From positions 10,426,001-10,490,000 of the forward strand of contig NC_063993.1 in NCBI RefSeq assembly GCF_932276165.1: a DNA stretch of 64,000 nucleotides, in the 5' to 3' direction. Numbering within the stretch: the stretch's first letter is position 1; every line of letters begins with the position of its first letter. The notes under the pieces were generated by a model, which saw only the letters and a program-made list of their open reading frames with translations, had not been told where the DNA came from and searched no databases. This document shows, piece after piece, positions 44,408 through 56,116 of this stretch. The DNA is from Plutella xylostella (Eukaryota > Arthropoda > Insecta > Lepidoptera > Plutellidae). Position numbers and translations under genes: made by a program.

Positions 44408-44674
44408 CTAGATAAAGGTGTAGGATGGGAAAACTGGGTTGGCTGGCTTGTATGCTTCGGAAGGTGAGTCTGGGTTGGCACCCTTCACCACATTACTAAA
44501 CTCTGCGCCCGAAGGTTTCTAATATAGAGAAAATACTTTGTTTAAGTTATGGATCCTGGCCTTTTCAGACATTTTGGTATGAAGATCACTGTAAAAGTTC
44601 ACTTCCTCAAATCTAGGAGGTATATCGTAGTTTATTTTCTCTATGCTAGGAGGCACTATCCTTGGACTATTGAG
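44408..44674 (-). pseudogene. possible coding remnant with an in-frame TAG
   Basis: After an acceptor-like TTACAG the frame starting at 44674 reads LNSPRIVPPSIEKINYDIPP and continues for 51 codons to TAG (44519-44521). The same frame then stays open for 36 more codons with a coding-like, proline-rich peptide (KPSGAEFSNVVKGANPDSPS) to a TAG at 44408. No homologue was recognised. It could be the last exon of an unknown transcript, a pseudogene, or chance. Confidence 0.25.
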
Positions 44675-44898
44675 CTGTAATTATTATTGTTAGGTATATG
44701 GCGTTACCAAAACAAAACAACTTAAATTAGTTTAACACAACTTTATATTTTTTATGATTGTAGGTACATCATTTTCATAGTTAGTAAATAAACATAAGTA
44801 ATTACTCACACGAAAATTATTAAATCATATTTAAATAACTTTTTAAATGAACTCTAAAATTATCCTAACATTACAATGAACATTTCCAAGAGTATAGT

Positions 44899-45530
44899 TT
44901 ATTGATCATTTGCAAAGTCAGCAGGGTTTTTGCGGCTGAGTCGATGGTGCTCCCTTTCAACACCTTCGTACACCAGGTAGGCAATGATGAATGCTGAAAT
45001 GAGAATATATAATTAATTAGGCTACTAGGCAGTACATAGTGTATTAAAAAATGGGTGTTTAGCCCTTCAAGGTTAAGATGTCTTTCAGTGATTGGGAGTC
45101 CTATGTCTTGTAGTGGACTGAAATAATTTGAAGATTAGGATTTAAAATAGAGTTTTATTGAGTTTAACTATGGTATCCTACTAGTGGGGAAAGATCTTTC
45201 ACTTTGTTTTGCAAGTAAGTATTACCTACTTGTATAAACAACACTTTTCTTCCCATTAACATACAGTAAATAACCTTATATTTACATATATATATCTTGC
45301 ACAAGTAACTATAATTAAGTTTAAGTGATATAATGAGTGATTTATTCATTTAAAATGTAGAAATAGCTGTACTTACGGGGTGCCACTTTGAGAACACTCT
45401 CGCGGAATCTTCTGAAGATGTTGGGAAGTCCGTTGGAAATAGCTCCGGCGTAGGCTCGCTGTTCGTGGGGAGACAGCTTGTACGAGATGATGCCACGGAT
45501 TTTGGCCAGCTCTCCGAAGTGCTTACCCAT
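44899..45530 (-). CDS. UQCRQ: cytochrome b-c1 complex subunit 8 (ubiquinol-cytochrome c reductase QP-C)
   Basis: A small inner-membrane subunit of respiratory complex III. Exons 45377-45530 and 44899-44993 join in phase to 82 aa, exactly the usual length. The N-terminus MGKHFGELAKIRGIISYKLS, then PHEQRAYAGAISNGLPNIFRR, a single hydrophobic span around FIIAYLVY, and the C-terminal RKNPADFANDQ all match the family. It is divergent from the UDP-galactose transporter gene. Confidence 0.97.
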
Positions 45531-45960
45531 TTTTGCTCGGTATTTTACAAAATTATGTAATTTGCGAGAAAACTCTCCACAGGCAATGTGACCGTGTGAC
45601 GTGAGGAAATAAGGAATAGGAATGTCAATGTCACAATGACAATTTCACAAGTTTTTCAAAACATGCTCTGTATCCACTCTGTGTTATTCAGGATTGTGTC
45701 ATTTTCTGCGGTGCCGGGTGCGGTGAACTGAGAAGTCATTTTTTGTGATCTGTGACTCCTGTCAAATCAAATTGATTGTTTACTGTCACGTCGACAAATC
45801 CAGTCGGTCGTCGAGTTTTGAGAAAAAGAAAATTAAACTCGGCAATTAAAATATTTAATTAATAAGATGGTATAATCACAACTGAGCAGTTCCATTTATT
45901 TCATACGCAAGTTTGCGTTTCGTGTTCTTTTTCAGTTTAAACAATTTAAGAGTAATATCG
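45531..45960. promoter_or_regulatory. divergent promoter region UQCRQ / UDP-galactose transporter
   Basis: TGTCAATGTCACAATGACA (45623-45641) lies about 95 bp upstream of the UQCRQ start, and CTGTCAAATC...ACTGTCACG about 130 bp further towards the transporter. A good donor GTAAGT at 45961 suggests that a non-coding first exon of the transporter gene ends at 45960. Confidence 0.5.
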
Positions 45961-46436
45961 GTAAGTTTTTGAATTACCATTCTTTAAATTTTTTACATCT
46001 TTAAAAGTGCCTCTAACATTTAATTAATAATATAATCATGCAGAATTTGTTTGCTTCTTTGCATAAAGTTGCTATTTTACTTTAAAAACTACTAACATGA
46101 CCTGTGCTATGCTGAGATCAAATTCAATATTCAATACTGGTAAATACCTACACATTTCAGATACATACCTGCCTTTTAAATTATGTAAACATAAAACAAT
46201 AATGCGTAATATATTATGTATTATCTCTCATAACATGCATGTAGTTTCTAATTCTTTTATTCTTATAAAACTTGATGTTATTTGGTATTTTGTTAACTCA
46301 CTAACTTTAGCATGAAAGCTCACTTAACATAGTGTTATCATTTTAAAAATGGTCGTAAATTCATGTTCTCGCATGTACATTATGTAGTTAGCAGATGCAG
46401 GGATTATTTCTGGGGTATCAATTGTAATTTGGTCCT

Positions 46437-49400
46437 ATGGCTTCCATGGATGACCAAAAACGTGTCAGTTCTGCCGATGATGGTACTGATAAGCTTGATA
46501 CTGATTTAGAGCTAACCCCATTGGAAGGGACCCAGGAGGAAGCCACAGAAATGGACCATAAGAAGAATGAAGCATACACACATAATAGAATCAATAAATA
46601 TGGTAAGATTTTATGTGATTCTCATAGCTGTAATTTAAAATTTAAAAGTGCTTATTAAATAAAGCACATTTACAAAAAAAAAAACATTAGTACCTTTCTT
46701 ATTGTACAGTGGAAAAATCATTTGTTGTGTACTGTGAAATACAATGGAAATCTACAAGTTACCTATTTGTAAATTCATCATAATTAATCTTTCTTTAAAC
46801 TTGCTGTAACTAGTACATTTATTTAGGCAAATAGTCTTGTCTTCTAGGCTATTTAGAATAATTTAAGTAGGTAATTACTAAAAATTACTGATGGTGAAAA
46901 AGCTACTTGTGATATATTCTTCACATAAGTGAATATGCAGATATACTTAGCTTTTGTATATATGTATTGTAATCAGAAACAATGTAGTAATCTGTGCCAC
47001 TATCAAAATACGTCATAACATTTTTATATGTAGGTATGTATAGGTACATACTTTTTGTATATTTTTTCCAGGATATATAAAATATGTGAGTCTGGTGGTG
47101 CTGACCATACAGAATGCGGCGCTGGGCCTCAGCATGCGCTACGCCCGCACCCGGGACGTGCCGCACATGTTCTCATCACCAGCCGGTAAGTTCACTTACG
47201 TTTTACAGATAAAGATTTAAAGGAAAAATAAGAGATCTTTTTTTTATAACAATGCTACATTTGTTTAAATATATTTATGTAAAACAAACCTAGTCCAGCC
47301 ATGGCCCAAATAAAAAATATTTTAGTTTTATATTAGTTTCAATTTCACTACGCTTACTTCAGTAAGCATTAGCAAATTAATTTTTAAAATAATTCATCAT
47401 CAAATTCCCTATTTTCACATATTACACACAATTAAAATTTTTTTTACATATAACTTCAAGAACCTTGCCATAAACCCTGTCTAACCAACCCTCTACTCAC
47501 TCTAAACTCCTCTAAAACGAAATTCCTATGTTTCCACAAAACCTCTGCTTCCAGACCAAAATTTTCTCAAGGGTTGACTCTATCAAATACCTAGGCATTA
47601 TAATTGATGAGAAACTATCTTTCTCCCCTCACATTACCTCTCTTTCTAATCGTGCCCGAAAGTTAATAAACATAATGAGACTTCTTCGAAATAGTGCTGA
47701 CGTACAGACCCTTAAAAAAGTATACACTGCCTTATGCGAGTCGGTGCTTAGTTACTGCATTTCCTGCTGGGGTGGTTCAGCTAAATCTCACATGATTGCT
47801 GTAGAACGCGCACAACGATCTATTCTTAAAGTAATGCTGAAAAAACCCCGAAGATTTTCTACATTTTATCTTTTTAAAGAATGCGAAGTACTATCTATCA
47901 GAAAACTCTTCATCCACAAGGTGGCCCTCTCGCAGCATCGACATTCTATTTCTTCCCCTGATTACTTCAATAGGCTTTCTCGCAGAACCTTTCATCTTCC
48001 TACCATTCGCACAAACACTACTTTCGCACACCGTTTTAGTAAATACCTTCACCCTCATATCTACAACAAAATCCTTTCATATATCAACCTGAAGTCAGAT
48101 AACATCCGAGAAGCCAAAATAAAGATTAAGAAATGGCTGCTTAGCCTCAACTACGAGGAAACAGAAGACCTACTAAAATCATATTAATTAAATATCAATT
48201 TCTATAGATAATTATGGAAATAACAAGTTTCTAAAGTTCCCTTCCATTAAAACATCTAAGTACCTTTTTGATCTCTGGACCAGAGACTTTTTATATATCA
48301 TACTTTACTTATTATACTCTATAATATATTTATTATACTCATGTTTATTCTATTACATATTTATTTAATTGTAATCTATTTTTCTTATATTTATTAATAA
48401 TATATTTTCCTACCTTAGACTCTAAATTATAATTACTTACCCTTAACTAAACTTATATTTTAAGTTATTTTTTGCCTCATAAATTAGAAGTAACTTGTTT
48501 GTTTTTGTTGTTAAACTTTATGTTGTTGTTAATTCTCAATATGAGAAGTACCTAATAGTTAAACTATTGTTTTTGTTTTAACTGATTATTTTCTTTGTAT
48601 CTAATCTTACATAATAATTTTTAAGATTTTAACATTTAAGTTTTTAAATAATTGAAAACGGATTTATAACCAATGTTAATTTTATGTAAAAAAGCTCTAA
48701 TCTTATATCCTAATGTCATGTACCTACACCTTACCCCCCTGTTTTCACTAAGTTTAATCCTAACATTGTATACTACTTACCTAATGCTTACCTACCTTCT
48801 TTTAAACTTCAAATGTACCACTGTCTAACCACCTGCAACCCTTATTGTTACTTTGCCTACTGGTTCTCGCGATACAGGCTGTGCCTAGTGCGAGATTCCT
48901 TATTACTGCTTTCTATTTTACTCTATAAACCAACTTACCTAACTAATTCTATTTCCTACTCCACTACTGCCTACCTACTGTTCATTTCTTGTATACTTAC
49001 CCGTTGTACATGGTGTCAATAAATGATTTTGATTGATTTGACTCTCTTCCAGCGGTGCTCATGGCAGAGGTGGTCAAACTGATCATCTGTGTGGGCCTGG
49101 TCATCCAAGAGTCAGGGAACGTGCAGAAGGGATGCCGCTCCATGTATGCCGTGGTCATCCTCAACTTCAAGGATACTCTGCGAGTGTGTGTCCCTTCGTT
49201 CCTCTACATCATACAGAATAATCTGCTGTATGTGTCTGCATCTAATCTGGATGCTGCTACTTATCAGGTGACTATTTTAGTTTTTGTTGTCTTGTAGAGT
49301 ATGTTTGAGGTAGTATAGAACCATAGTGCAATGTGGTCTAGAGTGTACGAAATACTGAATGCATAGAACCTTTCAGTTAGCATAAACAACAGGTGGATTG

Positions 49401-52400
49401 TGTGAAAAATTAGTTCTATTAATTAACAAATCAAATTTAATTCTTGATATTCAATTAAAGGGAAATTGATGATTGCTAATGTCGTCAGTTTTATGAAGAT
49501 TGGTATATAAAAATGAGTATTGTAACTCAATCCAATCTGTCTGTGAACGGATTAGATAGATTATATTTCAGCAGCTAGTCTAGTAGTCTAACTTGCTAAT
49601 CTATTACATTATGTTCTATCATGTAGATATAGGAAATATACACAATAATACTATATACGTATTACGTACATAATATGTATGTAGTTTCAATTTGCTTGTA
49701 ACCAGCAGTGGATTAATATCTCTGTCTGATAAGGCATTTAATTTCCGCTCTTATCACTTTTTACACATTAGATGTAATACCACGGAATTGGACACTTATG
49801 AAAATATAGCATAACATACATGTATACATATTTCCGTTTCAACTTTACGGAGGTAGTGGAGGTACCTACCTGTTATAGGCATTATACTTATAGGTACTGC
49901 CTACCTGCCTACGATAAGCAGGAGAAGGTATTAAAAAACCTACTTAACTACATCATAATTGTTTCGTTTTGAATCTATGTAGGGACGTAAGTACTTGAGC
50001 CTCAGAATGCGCAGATTGAGCATATTTTTATAACATTTTGGTCTTGATTATAGCTGCAGTACCTATGTGTTTCATAATCATCACAACCCATAACGACTCC
50101 ACTGCTGGGGCACGGGTCTCCTTCCAATGCAGGAAGGGTTTTAGGCCTAGTCCGCCACGCTGGCCTAGTACGGGTTGGTGGTCATAATATTATTATGTTG
50201 GTGAATTATTTACTTGTTCCTATTTAGTACAGCAATATTGCAATCTCAAAACATGAAACTAAATACATAATATGTATTATTTATAAACAACCAATCCCCT
50301 AAATAATATATCCCCAATAGTCAGAATCCCCTAAACAGGAAACTCCGAAGTGTGTAGTTATGAAGGGATTGATTGTTTATAAATAATATGATGTACCTAC
50401 TTAGTTTCATGTTTTTCTTTAAATAATTTAGTGCGAGTTGTTTACAGTTAATATACTACTAGGTACTACTAGGTATGTATAGGCAGGTTCAAGTATATAG
50501 GAAGGCACTTGTTAATCGTTAGTTACCCATTTACCTACACGGCCACTCAGACACCTTTATGCAATACTCAATAGGGACATTTAAATCTGAAATCGATTAC
50601 ATCTCTTCATAAAACTTACGGTAAGTTTGCAAGAATAAAGTTACATCGTGATACTGAGAAGTACCTACACCGGTTCTACCTTTTTTGGCATAAGATTTAT
50701 TTGCCTAATCTCGTATTGCATAGTAACGTTTGGTCAAAGTCTCGTTACGCCGAAAATCGTATGGCATAAATCTCGTTTAGTAAAAAGTTATTTCGCATAA
50801 TCTTGTTTAGCGTAATAATGGTATGGCCAAATCTTGAATAGCCTAGTAATGCTATGGCATAGGTTTATGCAAAGTAATAATATTCGTTTGGTTTTAACTT
50901 TGACGGAGCGTCTCCCTACATAGTGCAAACTGGTGCCTTTTATTGTTTCCGCTGTTTGGAAAACGCTCCGCTCCGCTTCGCTGTGCTCCGCTTTGGTTTT
51001 GATGAACATGTGGACCTAACACGCTCCTCCTCGCTTTGCTCGTCGTCGCACCTATTTTTAGGTTTCGATCTCATGGGGTGGGGTTTGTAATAATTAGGTA
51101 TATTGGTCGTTAACTTTCGATTTTTTGATCATACAATATCGTGATTTTCGGGATGTAGGAGAAAAATACCACAATTTGTACATTTACTACATACTTAATA
51201 TATTATATATTAAGATAACATATGTAAGAAGAAACAAGATTATACATAGGTATAGACGAACATAAATTTGAGCAAACGAAACTTAGGTGTTTAAAGATTG
51301 TGCCTAAAGAGTTTTAGACGAAACGAGCCTTATGCCACATAAGTCTTGGCAAAGTGATGGTTCGGCCAAAAAAGTTTAGACCATACGAGTTATGCGAAAT
51401 GAGTTTTGGTCAATAAAGATTATGCGAGATGAGCGGAACCCACCTACACCACCTCCGAGTTTTGTATACTGATTAAAAACTCGTGATACTCAATCTTTTA
51501 TTGCAACCATAAGTTTTACAGTTTTACTAGCCTTGAAATAGGTAGGTAGGTACCTGTATTTATGCATAACTAACGTAGGTATAACCTCATAACCTTCCTT
51601 GTATAAACATATAGGTAACTGCAATTTTCAATTTTACACACATAGTTACTAACACTCAATTTCCAATTCCAGGTGACATACCAGATGAAGTTACTGACCA
51701 CGGCATTCTTCGCCGTGCTAGTTCTAAAGCGGAAACTAAAGAAGTGGCAGTGGCTCGCGCTAGGGCTGCTCGCGTCCGGGGTGGCGCTAGTGCAGCTGTC
51801 GTCCAGCAGCGGTGGTAGTAAGGACACGGAGGGACAGTCGAGAGTGCTTGGGTTCAGCGCAGCACTGGCCGCTTGCTTCATCTCTGGGTTCGCTGGCATC
51901 TACTTTGAGAAAGTTCTGAAGGAGTCCGATATTTCTGTAAGTATAACACATGGAATCCATGTTTTTTTGAAACAGCGTACCTATAATAATTATACATATA
52001 GCCCTAAATCTAAGAGATATTTTTTATTATACCTATCGATGCGATACTACCTACTACAGAACACGACTGCGATGCGATGTCGCTTATTAGGTCATTGAAT
52101 TCCAACTGATTAAACATTCTAAAATTACAAATATACCAAATGTGGAAGCAGTAGGTATTGTTCGTCTAACCTCTATCTATATTATCCATAATTATCATTC
52201 AATAAAACTATACCAATTTTCCTTGCAGGTATGGATGAGGAATGTGCAGCTCAGCTTACTGTCGCTACCGTTCGGGACCATCACTTACGTCATCAAGGAG
52301 GGTTCCATGAACGACCTGCTCAAAGGCTTCGACGGATTCGTCTGGTACCTGGTGGTCCTACAGGCAGCCGGGGGGCTAATAGTCGCTGTAGTGGTCAAAT

Positions 52401-52588
52401 ACGCCGACAATATACTCAAAGGCTTCGCTACGTCTGTAGCTATAGTCATATCTTGTGTAGTCTCAATGTATTTGTTTGACTTCCATTTGACAGTTCAGTT
52501 TGCGTGTGGCACAGCCCTAGTGATGGGGTCTATATTCCTCTATGGTTATGTGCCTAAGAAGCCCGATCCAAGGAATAACTTGGTCTGA
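46437..52588 (+). CDS. Ugalt: UDP-galactose / UDP-sugar transporter, SLC35A family
   Basis: A Golgi nucleotide-sugar antiporter that imports UDP-galactose (and possibly UDP-GlcNAc or GalNAc) in exchange for UMP. Five exons, 46437-46602, 47072-47185, 49053-49267, 51673-51936 and 52229-52588, join in phase to 372 aa. After an acidic N-terminus it has about ten hydrophobic spans with the family's motifs: KYVSLVVLTIQNAALGLSMRY, VPSFLYIIQNNLLYVSASNL, DAATYQVTYQMKLLTTAFFA, GFSAALAACFISGFAGIYFE and VVKYADNILKGFATSVAIV. It ends in KKPDPRNNLV. SLC35A2 and SLC35A3 are hard to separate; the insect orthologue is Ugalt. Intron 2 is mostly a LINE and intron 3 holds several repeats. Confidence 0.93.
47450..49037 (+). 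mobile_element. 5'-truncated LINE in intron 2 of the transporter gene
   Basis: The last third of a CR1/Jockey-type ORF2 and an 850-bp 3' UTR ending AATAAATGATTTTGATTGATTT. The element stops about 15 bp before the acceptor of exon 3 (49053). The 5' breakpoint near 47450 is approximate. Confidence 0.85.
47528..48187 (+). pseudogene. LINE reverse transcriptase C-terminal fragment
   Basis: 219 codons: SRVDSIKYLGIIIDEKLSFS, KVYTALCESVLSYCISCWGG and the following thumb and C-terminal domain to EETEDLLKSY. In the preceding 60 bases the homologous frame is a different one (LNSSKTKFLCFHK), so a frameshift lies near 47548. The catalytic YADD block has been lost with the 5' truncation. Confidence 0.85.
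50083..50185 (-). repeat. RTE-type LINE 3' end fragment
   Basis: On the minus strand: CCACCAACCCGTACTAGGCC, AGCGTGGCGGACTAGGCC, then GGAGACCCGTGCCCCAGCAG and TGATGATTATG. This is the conserved 3' end of lepidopteran RTE elements; no frame remains. Intron 3 of the transporter gene. Confidence 0.75.
50252..50410. mobile_element. hairpin MITE
   Basis: CATGAAACTAAATACATAAT and ATTTATAAACAA...CAATCCCCT are repeated in reverse complement (GGGATTGATTGTTTATAAAT, ACTTAGTTTCATG) around a 40-bp loop. Intron 3 of the transporter gene. Confidence 0.7.
50674..50867 (-). repeat. 15-16 bp quasi-periodic array, family Q copy 1
   Basis: The reverse complement of the array at 55921-56116 with scattered changes. 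Units such as TATGGCATAAATCTCG and TTATTTCGCATAATCTTG repeat every 15-16 bases. Intron 3 of the transporter gene. Confidence 0.85.
51188..51418. repeat. 15-16 bp quasi-periodic array, family P copy 2
   Basis: Near-identical to 24424-24650, including the leader AAACAAGATTATACATAGGT and the same unit order (TTGAGCAAACGAAAC, TTAGACGAAACGAGCC, TTAGACCATACGAGT, TATGCGAAATGAGTT). It is about 250 bp upstream of exon 4 of the transporter gene. Confidence 0.85.
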
Positions 52589-53883
52589 TGAATTTGGTGC
52601 TGTTAAGTTTTGGCGTGTAAATATTGTACAATGTACTTACGATAGATAGTATAGGATAGTGTAGATTCAGATAGATAATGAATTACAATGATTTTAATTT
52701 GTAACTGGAAGCTACAGGTTTACTTATTGTTTTAATGTTAATTTTATATCATGATTATATTGATGATCTATTTTTAAGAGTATTTTTGATGGTATTATGT
52801 TAAATTTTATTAGGAGTTATATTAGTTAATAATCATTATCACACAATTAGAAATACAATACTGCCCTAATTTAATGGCCCGCATAATTGAAAATATGTAA
52901 GTATCCATGTTCTATGTTTATCAGTACAATTTATAGAAATTCTTAAAATATTTTAATAATTTCTAATCCATATCTACTTTACTTTCAATAGAACTATGTT
53001 ACTTAGTCTTGTTTAGTCCTTATTTCTAGTCTTTCTAACTGGCAAGAAATTTAATCAGCATTTATTTTATCTTCAGAATCAAGTTACGAGCATGATATTC
53101 ATTTTGCATCTGACAAATCCTACTGTTTGTCACCAAGACTCTAAGTAGAAGCATCTGATTTTATATTTTTAACTTAAATTCCATTAATTTTAAGTAATTA
53201 TGTACAGGTACGGTGGCCTGCGCCTAAAAGTATACAGGCGGGGTTTTTAAAATAGCGATCTCAAGCTCACATGCTGCTCAAGCAAATCCACACAAACACC
53301 ACTGCTACACACATCACACACAACACGTCCCCGGATTTATAACAGATGTAGCTGGTCCCTTCATTATCAGGGATCGCTATTTTAAAAACTCCGCCTGTAT
53401 ACTTTTAGGCGCAGGCCACCGTACATAAACTGCCATAATTAAACTTGCAGTTAATTAGCTGGAGCAAGAGTTCTCAGTGCTCGAAATAAAATTATTATGC
53501 TAGTCTACTATATATAATATCACTATGCCCAAGTAAGCATAATAATATTGATAGTACAAGCAAACTATGGCTATCTTTCCTATGTGTTTTAGCTGATCAT
53601 AAGTTGTTTTTTTTTGCTATTATTATTGTTTTATTAATTGACTGTAAACTCTAATGTATCAATATGCAATGAATTTAGGTACTTATATTAATTTCATGAT
53701 TAACCTACAAATGCATGGACGCTAAAAAGTATTATTATTTAATGTCGCAACCCATTACAAATCTTATTTAATTCGATTCATAGTAAATATAAAAACATTG
53801 ATCATATATTATGTCTTATGTAAGTATACATTTATTACTTTTATACAACTAAGCTAAGAATAAAATTAACAATAACAAAGAAA
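52589..53883. other. convergent 3' region of transporter and mRpL22 genes
   Basis: AT-rich 3' flank with no exon. It contains a MITE (53209-53423). The true polyadenylation sites were not determined. Confidence 0.5.
53209..53423. mobile_element. MITE with long terminal inverted repeats, copy 2
   Basis: Nearly identical to 25404-25621: same TACGGTGGCCTGCGCC ends, same TAAAAGTATACAGGCGG stem and same loop, with a changed loop segment (GTCCCTTCATTATCAGG). Such similarity suggests fairly recent spread. Confidence 0.92.
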
Positions 53884-54833
53884 CTAATATGAGTTTGTAA
53901 TTTTCCTTTTCCTCATGCCCTCTAGCCATGTCTCGAGTTGTTCTGGGGGTGTCTGTGGGTTGTGTTTGTAGAAGTCGGTCGGGGGCTTCCCCTCCTCGAG
54001 GCGCACGAAGTAGTGGCAGTACTTGTAGCGGACCTCGCCCATGCGGCCGCGCGCGTGCCGACGGATTCCCTTTATCACGGGACCACTTCCCGAGAATGAT
54101 TCAGCTGTGGAATGTTATTGAGTATAAAGTTAATTAAGTTTTTCTTTCAGTGCTGCATGGTCTCATGATGAAGATTTTAACAGTTTTGGTTTAGAATAAT
54201 ATTTCAGGAATCATAGTTTAGAAAACAGTTTTTTTTTTTCGAATATTGAGTTAACTGTAATATACATATAGGACTCAGATCAAATGTTAATTACAGATTA
54301 AAGAGTGGGACCTAATCCATATAACATTAAATTACCTATCCATAAGTTGCTTTTAAATTCAACGTTGTGCCTTTTCACTGCAAGATCTTGAGCTTCTAGT
54401 ACCGCCTCTTTAACATATAAAGCTCCTTTTTTATTCAGAAAACTCAGTTGCTTTACAGCTTCATCCACTGTCATGCCGCGAATCATACTGGCTATGTACC
54501 ACATCTTATCAGGACTGTACTTTAAGTTGGTCTTTTGGTGACATACAAACTGAAAAAGAATTTTATATATTTTAGGTTATGTTGTTATTTTGGTATGAGT
54601 ATTTTATACTAAGAATTTCATGCTTAGTATGTGTGGTGTGGGTCACTTACTGCAGGCCTAGGCTCTTCGTCTATACCCTGGGGAGGGTAAATTTTGTTGT
54701 TGTGACTTATAAAAGATTTCGGTAATGTTGGTTTAGTCCAAGCAGCTAAAGCTGAGCAGGTGTGTACATTGTTTATTAGAGACTTTGAAACTGACGCACT
54801 GTTAATGCCCAATTTCAAGAATAGGCTATTCAT
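53884..54833 (-). CDS. mRpL22: mitochondrial large ribosomal subunit protein uL22m
   Basis: uL22m lines the peptide exit tunnel of the mitochondrial ribosome. Exons 54651-54833, 54336-54549 and 53884-54104 join in phase to 205 aa (human 206). The N-terminus is a likely presequence. Family motifs: KIYPPQGIDEEPRPA, NLKYSPDKMWYIASMIRGMT, EAVKQLSFLNKKGALYVKEA, VLEAQDLAVKRHNVEFKSNL and GRMGEVRYKYCHYFVRLEEG. TTGACAG lies about 95 bp upstream of the start. An alternative read-through of the second donor would stop after 12 codons and is unlikely. Confidence 0.96.
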
Positions 54834-55560
54834 GGTAAATGTGATAAAACGCCCTAAGATATAAATAAAACAAATTAATTTACGATCGATTATAACCTCA
54901 ACCTCAAATCAACAAACATCAACTTTTACTTGACAGTTTTTTTTCATGCCACAGATGAGAAGTTTATCGTCAATCCTTATTTTAAGGTTTGACTGACTTC
55001 TCTTTTCTTTCTCGGAAACCAGGCGAAGTGTTCATCAAAATATGAGAAAAGGTACCAAATTTAATTTGGCTTCTCTTCAAGTAACACTAAATATGACTTC
55101 TGGCATTTAGTCAGTCAGGTTCCTAGTTTACAAAGTTTACACAGTAGTCGTATAAAGTCAAGTCACCAACATGCGAAGAAGATTCTCATTGCCCGGTGCG
55201 GTTGCTTCCCTGCTACCGCCTCAGCGGCCTTTTAAGTACTTTACTTATATGTTTGGATATTGAAGTAACATTTATCCACAAACATTGATTACTGCGAAAA
55301 GGTTTTTGGGCTATACAATAATAAATCCATTGGTTCTCCCGTTCTAGGTACTCACTGAACTGATAAATAAAAAAATCTGTTGCTCATGTGGCTCCATCTA
55401 CATTTTTTCTACTGCATACTATAAGTACCTCCCTTTTCGGCTGCCTGCATGATGATGATGGCACCTGCCTTCCTATATAAAACTGCATTACTTATACTTG
55501 AGTATCCTTTTATTATACTTTGCATAAACGAAAAAAGTTAACGTGTGTTAAGTTAGGTAG

Positions 55561-55691
55561 GTACGGTGGCTAAAAGTATACAGGCGGAGTTTTTAAAATA
55601 GCGATCTCAAGCTCACATGCTGCTCAAGCACATCCACATAAACACCACTGCTACACACATCACACACAACACGTCCACGGATTTATAACAG
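55561..55691. mobile_element. broken MITE, copy 3
   Basis: The left inverted repeat and most of the loop match 25404-25621, but CCTGCGC after TACGGTGG is deleted, and the copy stops at GGATTTATAACAGA, exactly where a Lep1-like Helitron begins. The right half is not found on the far side. Confidence 0.88.
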
Positions 55692-55843
55692 ACTAGCTGT
55701 TCCCGCGCGCTTCGCTTCGCCTTAAAAAGTTTTCCCGTGGGAATTCCGGGATAAAAAATAGCCTATGTTTTTTCCCAGGGTCTAGACCGTATGTATACCA
55801 AATTTCATTCAAATCCGTTCAGTAGTTTTGGCGTGAAAGAGTA

Positions 55844-55874
<31 letters not shown>

Positions 55875-55903
55875 CAGTTACTTTCGCATTTATAATATTA
55901 GTA
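55692..55903 (-). mobile_element. Lep1-like Helitron inserted in a MITE
   Basis: On the minus strand it runs from TACTAATATTATAAATGCG to GCGCGGGAACAGCTAG followed by T. It includes a (GACA)n run (plus strand, 55848-55875) and the conserved CGTGGGAATTCCGGGAT block. The CTAG/T end fits Helitron insertion between A and T. Confidence 0.85.
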
Positions 55904-55920
55904 AGGATTTGTATAAAATA

Positions 55921-56116
55921 AACCTATGCCATAGCATTATTAGGCTATTCAAGATTTGGCCATACCATTATTAGGCTAAACAATGTTATGCGAAATAACT
56001 TTTTACTAAACGAGATTTATGCCATACGATTTTCGGCGTAACGAGACTTTGACCAAACGTTACTATGCAATACGAGATTAGGCAAAAAAATCTTATGCCA
56101 AAAAAGGTAGAACCCC
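55921..56116 (+). repeat. 15-16 bp quasi-periodic array, family Q copy 2
   Basis: Twelve successive units of 15 or 16 bases, e.g. TATGCCATAGCATTAT, TAGGCTAAACAATGT, TATGCGAAATAACTT, TTATGCCATACGATT, TTGACCAAACGTTA, CTATGCAATACGAGA. An inverted copy is at 50674-50867. It directly follows the Helitron fragment. Confidence 0.88.

Noticed and set aside
44426..44466. short plus-strand exon MGKLGWLACMLRK with a GTGAGT donor
   Set aside because: Too short, no matching downstream exon in phase, and overlapped by the minus-strand candidate frame; likely chance.
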